Shown here in pieces: positions 13,148-16,824 of a stretch of DNA of 16,824 bases. The position numbers were made by a program, and so were the translations under genes. The stretch spans positions 1 through 16,824 of the forward strand of contig DIVF01000004.1 in assembly GCA_002423285.1 (NCBI GenBank). The letters run 5' to 3'. The notes under the pieces are model-generated. The model worked only from the letters and a program-made list of their open reading frames with translations. It did not search any database and was not told the origin of the DNA. The DNA is from Micavibrio sp. UBA6139 (GTDB lineage: Bacteria; Pseudomonadota; Alphaproteobacteria; Micavibrionales; Micavibrionaceae). Positions within the stretch are counted from its first letter, which is position 1; each line of letters starts with the position of its first letter.

Positions 13148-14503
13148 ATGCGTCTATCTAATAAAATTTCTGCTCTGTTGCTGGCAACCCTGTTATCGGG
13201 GTGTTCCTTGGCACCCAATTATGCCCGCCCCGATGTCAATGCCCCCGCCGCATGGAGTGTGGAACAACAAACGGAAGAAACAAAAATCGCCGCCGCTTGG
13301 TGGCGCGGATTCCAAAGCGAAGAATTAAATGACCTGATGCTGGTGGCCTTGGACCGCAACAATGATATTCGCGCATCACTGGCCCGTGTCGAACAGGCCC
13401 GCGCAGGTTTGAAAATATCAGGGGCCAGCCTATGGCCCAGTGCAGATGCCACAGGCGGTTTATCAAGGACCCGCAGCAACCCCGCCAATGGCGGAAGTAC
13501 AACCGAAAATGCATGGCGGGCGGGGGCTGGCATTTCCTATGAGCTGGATTTGTTCGGTGCGAACCGCGCCGGTGTTGATGCCGCCGAAGCGCAACTTCTT
13601 GGCAGCCAGTTTGATCAGCAAGCCTTGGCGTTGGTCGTCATGGGCGATGTGGCAAAGGGGTATTTCAGTGTCCTGAATTTGCGCGAGCGCTTGTCCATTG
13701 CCAAGGAAAACCAAAAAAATGCCCGCGATGTGATGGATATTGTCCAGTCGCGCTTTGATGCCGGGGCGGCTTCGGCCCTTGTTGTTTCTCAACAAAAATC
13801 CGCACTGGCGAATAATGATGCCTCTGTGGCATCGCTTGAAAATCAGGTGAAGATTGCTGAAAACGCACTTTCCGTTTTGCTGGGTGAAGCCCCGCAACAA
13901 CGCCGCTTCACCGGCGACAGCTTAAAATCCATTCCAACGCCTGTGATAGCACCGGGGCAACCCTCAACGTTACTGGAACGCAGACCCGATATTCGCAGTG
14001 CTGAAGCCGCGCTTCTGGCCGCAAACGCCAATATCGACGCGGCCCGCGCGGCGTTCTTCCCGACCATCAGCCTTGGCCTTGACGCCAGTATCAATGGCGA
14101 CCCCGTTTCCAGTGCGATTGGTCTGGCCTCATCCTTGCTGGTGCCAATTTTCCAAGGCGGGCGTTTAGAAGGGGGCGTTGAACAAGCAACCGCTCGTCAG
14201 GTCGAATTGAGCGAAACCTATCGCAAAACTGTGCTGGTTTCTTTCCGTGAAGTCGAAGATGCGCTTTCCACCGCCCGTGCGGCTGATGCGCGCCAACTCG
14301 CCTTTGAAAAATCATACCGCGAAGCGCAAAAATCGTATGAGTTGTCCCGCCAGCTTTATAATGCCGGGTCGATTGATTTCCAGACCCTTTTAGATACACA
14401 AAACAACCTACTCAGCGCCCAAGACAGCTATGCCAGCATCCGTTTGGAAATGCTGTCTGCCGCAATTGATCTCTACATGGCCCTCGGCGGTGGTTGGGAA
14501 TAA
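13148..14503 (+). CDS. Outer-membrane efflux lipoprotein (NodT/OprM type)
   Basis: This TolC-fold channel (451 aa) is exported as a lipoprotein. The signal sequence ends in the lipobox LSGC, with C19 as the lipidated residue, followed by SLAPNYARPDV as in the RND/NodT outer-membrane factor group. Two repeated outer-membrane-efflux halves cover about 50-245 and 270-448. Typical segments are YELDLFGANR (131-140) and LLERRPDIRSAEAALLAAN (275-293). As a trimer it would form a beta-barrel in the outer membrane and a helical tunnel in the periplasm. It starts 5 bp after macB with no obvious ribosome site, so coupled translation is likely. Ordinary MacAB recruits TolC encoded elsewhere; here the channel is encoded in the operon. 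Confidence 0.94.
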   Translation: MRLSNKISALLLATLLSGCSLAPNYARPDVNAPAAWSVEQQTEETKIAAAWWRGFQSEELNDLMLVALDRNNDIRASLARVEQARAGLKISGASLWPSADATGGLSRTRSNPANGGSTTENAWRAGAGISYELDLFGANRAGVDAAEAQLLGSQFDQQALALVVMGDVAKGYFSVLNLRERLSIAKENQKNARDVMDIVQSRFDAGAASALVVSQQKSALANNDASVASLENQVKIAENALSVLLGEAPQQRRFTGDSLKSIPTPVIAPGQPSTLLERRPDIRSAEAALLAANANIDAARAAFFPTISLGLDASINGDPVSSAIGLASSLLVPIFQGGRLEGGVEQATARQVELSETYRKTVLVSFREVEDALSTARAADARQLAFEKSYREAQKSYELSRQLYNAGSIDFQTLLDTQNNLLSAQDSYASIRLEMLSAAIDLYMALGGGWE

Positions 14504-14521
14504 GAAAAAGGTAAAGGGTTT

Positions 14522-14544
14522 TTAAGGGGGCAATGCCCCCTTAA
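14522..14544. terminator. Bidirectional intrinsic terminator
   Basis: TTAAGGGGGC (14522-14531), loop AAT, GCCCCCTTAA (14535-14544) is a perfect 10-bp stem. Outer AGGG/CCCT arms add more pairing past a TTT bulge. The plus strand continues into a T-rich tract (ATTTCTCTTTTATT), and the minus strand continues as TTAAAAACCCTTT. It lies between the convergent efflux operon and ABC-F gene and probably serves both. Confidence 0.8.
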
Positions 14545-14560
14545 CCCTATTTCTCTTTTA

Positions 14561-16435
14561 TTACGCGCTGGCGCGTTCCAGCTGGTCTTGAAAATCAAGC
14601 CATTGGGCTTCTTGTTCGTTCAGTTTGGCCACGACTGCATCGTATTGTTTTTGAACTTTCGCGGCATCGGCCGTGTTGTTGTAAAAACCGGGCTTGGCCA
14701 TTTGCGCCTCCAGCTTTTCTTTTTCTGCGCTCAGTTTCAAAACATCCTGTTCTGCTTGCGCAGCCTTTTTCATCAGGGATGAATCGGGTTTTGCGGATGA
14801 TTTGGCTTCGTTCTTTGTGGCCTTTGATTTTTTGGCGCGTTCTTCTTTGCGCTCTTCGCGGCGCGACTGGATGATGAATTTACGGTAATCGTCCAGATCG
14901 CCATCGAATGGTTCGCAGGCACCGTCCTTAATCAGCCACAGGCGGTCGGCGACACGTTCAACCATGCTCGGGTCGTGGCTGACCAAGACGACAGCGCCGT
15001 CGTAATTATTCAGCGCCTGAACCAACGCTTCGCGCGCGTCCATATCCAAATGGTTGGTAGGTTCGTCGAGGAGGAGCAAATGCGGGGCATCAAAGCTCAT
15101 AATCGCAAACAGCAAACGGGCCTTTTCACCACCGCTGAGGGCGGAGATGCGGTTATCGGCCAGATCCTTGGAAAATCCGAAGGAGCCGAGCTTGGCGCGC
15201 ACAGCAGGTTCTGAAACATCCGGATTTTTCTTTACCATCAGTTTTTTCATTTCCTCAAACGGGGTTGAGGTCATGTCCAGTTCTTCTGTCTGGTGCTGAG
15301 AGAAATAGCCAATGCGCAATTTTCCGGACCGAACAACTTCGCCCTCCATCGCGCCGAGCTTCCCAGCGATCAGTTTAATCAGCGTTGACTTCCCGTTCCC
15401 GTTGGCCCCCATCAGGGCGATGCGGTCATCCATATCGATGCTCTGGTGGACTTTGCGCAGGATAGGTTTTCCCGGTGTATATCCAACATCCGCCCAGTTC
15501 ATGGAGAGAATAGGGGGGGAGAGTTCTTCTGGCTGTGGGAAGGTAAATTTAATCGCGCGCTCAGCAATGACGGCATCAACGATGTCCATCTTTTCCAGGG
15601 CCTTCATACGGCTTTGCGCTTGGCGGGCTTTACTGGCCTTGGCCTTGAAGCGGTCAACGAAGGCTTGCATGTGTTCACGATGCGCCTTTTGTTTTTCGTG
15701 CATCTTTTGTTGCAAGCCCAGACGTTCGGCGCGTTCGCGCTCAAACGTGTCATAATTGCCCGTGTACATGGTCAATGTTTTTTTATCGACATGGATGATG
15801 TGATCGACGCATTTGTTCAACAAATCACGGTCGTGCGAGATGATCATCAATGTGTGCGGATAATTCGCCAGATATTCTTCCAGCCACATGATGGCTTCCA
15901 GATCCAAGTGGTTGGTTGGCTCATCGAGCATCAAAACTTCTGGTTCAAGAAACAAAACAGACGCCAATGCCACGCGCATCCGCCACCCGCCTGAGAAGGA
16001 GGAAAAGGGTTCTGTCAGTTGTTCTTCCTTAAAACCCAGACCGGTCAGCAAAATTGCGGCGCGGGACGGCGCGGTGTATGCGTCCAGTTCCATCAAGCGT
16101 TCATGAATATCGGAAATTTTATAGGGGTCGGTTTCGGTTTCGGCTGCGGTCATCAATGCGGCCAGTTCAACGTTGGCTTGTACGACCAGATCGATAAGGG
16201 GGGTGTCTACCTCCGGCATATCCTGACGGACCATGGCCAGTTTGTGTTTGTTGGTCATGCTGATATCGCCGCCATCGGCGTGAAGTTCGCCCGATGCCAG
16301 CTTGAACAGGGTCGATTTCCCGGCACCGTTCAGCCCGATAACGCCGACTTTCCAGCCGTCCATGACGTTAACGTTACAGTTTTCAAGAATGGTGCGCCCG
16401 CCAATACGATAGGTCAGGTTGGTTACGCTCAGCAT
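14561..16435 (-). CDS. ABC-F family ATPase (YheS/Uup-like)
   Basis: This is a soluble protein of 624 residues with two ABC ATPase domains and no membrane segment, as in the ABC-F translation factors that bind the ribosomal E site. Domain 1 has Walker A GLNGAGKS (34-41), signature FSGGW (147-151) and VLMLDEPTNHLD (167-178). Domain 2 has GANGNGKS (343-350), LSGGE (433-437) and LLLLDEPTNHLD (453-464). The P-site linker between them (about 235-300) is Lys/Arg/Gln-rich and helical. The FSGGWRMRVALA stretch and a C-terminal coiled coil (about 555-622), after a Lys/Glu-rich spacer, point to the YheS-like branch rather than EttA. It starts at an ATG with AAGG upstream. It is a housekeeping translation factor by family knowledge; a resistance role cannot be excluded. 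Confidence 0.93.
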   Translation of the reverse strand: MLSVTNLTYRIGGRTILENCNVNVMDGWKVGVIGLNGAGKSTLFKLASGELHADGGDISMTNKHKLAMVRQDMPEVDTPLIDLVVQANVELAALMTAAETETDPYKISDIHERLMELDAYTAPSRAAILLTGLGFKEEQLTEPFSSFSGGWRMRVALASVLFLEPEVLMLDEPTNHLDLEAIMWLEEYLANYPHTLMIISHDRDLLNKCVDHIIHVDKKTLTMYTGNYDTFERERAERLGLQQKMHEKQKAHREHMQAFVDRFKAKASKARQAQSRMKALEKMDIVDAVIAERAIKFTFPQPEELSPPILSMNWADVGYTPGKPILRKVHQSIDMDDRIALMGANGNGKSTLIKLIAGKLGAMEGEVVRSGKLRIGYFSQHQTEELDMTSTPFEEMKKLMVKKNPDVSEPAVRAKLGSFGFSKDLADNRISALSGGEKARLLFAIMSFDAPHLLLLDEPTNHLDMDAREALVQALNNYDGAVVLVSHDPSMVERVADRLWLIKDGACEPFDGDLDDYRKFIIQSRREERKEERAKKSKATKNEAKSSAKPDSSLMKKAAQAEQDVLKLSAEKEKLEAQMAKPGFYNNTADAAKVQKQYDAVVAKLNEQEAQWLDFQDQLERASA

Positions 16436-16650
16436 GTCGGGGCCCTTAATGCGGTCAAAATTCAGGTCAAATAGGATGTGATTGCGCGGTTTATATAAGG
16501 ATCACCCCCGGATAGCAAGTTTTTGGCGGATTTTTGAGGTTTTTTAGGGCCTTGGAGCTCATCACGAACAATATGTCAAACGACTTTGACTTTATGGGCT
16601 GGTTGCAATAAATCTGTAAGGCTACCCACACCGAACAAGGATGACCCCAA
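16436..16650. promoter_or_regulatory. Divergent control region between ABC-F and pncA-like genes
   Basis: This 215-bp spacer separates two divergent genes. For the ABC-F gene, the minus strand has TATATA (16497-16492) with TTGCTA 15 bases upstream, a suboptimal spacing. For the plus-strand gene, see the separate promoter entry. Two TTTGACC copies 14 bases apart on the minus strand (within 16454-16475) precede the ABC-F start codon and have no assigned role. No hidden gene is supported here. Confidence 0.4.
16586..16614 (+). promoter_or_regulatory. Possible promoter for the pncA-like gene
   Basis: TTGACT (16586-16591) and TAAATC (16609-16614) are separated by exactly 17 bases. The -35 box is good and the -10 box poor. 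The leader to the ATG at 16651 would be about 30 bases. Confidence 0.35.
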
Positions 16651-16818
16651 ATGTCAAACAGCTGGACCGCACCTGCCAACGCCGTATTCGTTATTGTCGA
16701 TCCGCAGAATGATTTCTGCCCCGGTGGTGCGCTGGCGGTTACGGGCGGTGATGAAATTATCCCGCTGGTCAATGAGCTGAAAAAACATTTCAACCAGACC
16801 TATAGTCATTCCAAATAA
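16651..16818 (+). pseudogene. pncA: Truncated nicotinamidase (pncA-like) at window edge
   Basis: The frame starts at ATG 16651 with AAGGA nine bases upstream and encodes 55 residues. FVIVDPQNDFCPGGALAV (13-30) and GGDEIIPLVNEL (32-43) are clear N-terminal motifs of nicotinamidase/pyrazinamidase, which converts nicotinamide to nicotinate for NAD salvage. D17 corresponds to the catalytic aspartate. A full enzyme has about 200 residues; the metal-binding D-x-H-x-x-H region and the catalytic lysine and cysteine are missing. After FNQT (47-50), where a V-V-x-T-Q-D-W-H-P run is expected, the frame reads YSHSK and a TAA stop, six bases before the window ends. The gene may be intact in the genome with faulty sequence at this edge, or truly truncated. 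The family is confident; calling it a pseudogene is not. Confidence 0.6.
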
Positions 16819-16824
16819 CAATCG

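Noticed and set aside
15446..15994. 182-codon open frame on the plus strand inside the ABC-F gene
   Set aside because: It is wholly antisense to a clearly recognised two-domain ATPase, shows no recognisable motif and has no supporting ribosome site. It is a by-product of the coding strand's codon bias.
16491..16793. 100-codon minus-strand frame in the ABC-F/pncA spacer
   Set aside because: It runs antisense through the recognisable nicotinamidase N-terminus and has no domain or ribosome site.

Overview
The window looks like a chromosomal segment of an alphaproteobacterium of moderate GC content. This is inferred from the protein families: a UDP-glucose dehydrogenase with the alphaproteobacterial-style GTPPRR segment, paired CysQ phosphatases, a NodT-type outer-membrane efflux lipoprotein, a SinR-like XRE regulator and a SapC-family protein. 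I cannot fix the genus; a Rhodospirillales- or Micavibrio-like bacterium is only a guess. There are no RNA genes, insertion sequences, CRISPR arrays or clear prophage structural genes.

Layout. Bases 1-269 are an AT-rich gene-free edge with one long imperfect hairpin. A lytic transglycosylase with no signal peptide (minus) diverges from a DmdC-like acyl-CoA dehydrogenase (plus), which has a good sigma70-type promoter. Convergent to it is a secreted protein with eight cysteines arranged as two repeats. Next on the minus strand come an HTH/coiled-coil DNA-binding protein preceded by a SapC-family gene (probably one unit), then a first CysQ-like phosphatase. Divergent from that, ugd and a second cysQ form a two-gene operon. 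The second cysQ overlaps tail-to-tail with an S24/LexA-type repressor gene, which is divergent from a small XRE regulator across a control region holding promoters on both strands and an 18-bp perfect palindrome. Then a macA-macB-outer membrane factor operon encodes a complete tripartite ABC efflux pump, closed by a bidirectional terminator shared with a convergent ABC-F (YheS-like) ATPase gene. The right edge carries the start of a pncA-like nicotinamidase that hits a stop codon six bases before the window ends.

How the genes fit together. Most are housekeeping or envelope functions: efflux (MacAB-OMF), precursor supply for acidic polysaccharide (Ugd), clearance of PAP or related phosphates (two CysQ), cell-wall cleavage, ribosome-associated ATPase and fatty-acid or sulfur-compound oxidation. 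I see no single novel multi-gene system. The pieces most worth a second look are the S24/XRE divergent switch with its palindromic site, the duplicated eight-cysteine secreted protein, the SapC plus plasmid-type HTH/coiled-coil pair, and the transglycosylase without a secretion signal.
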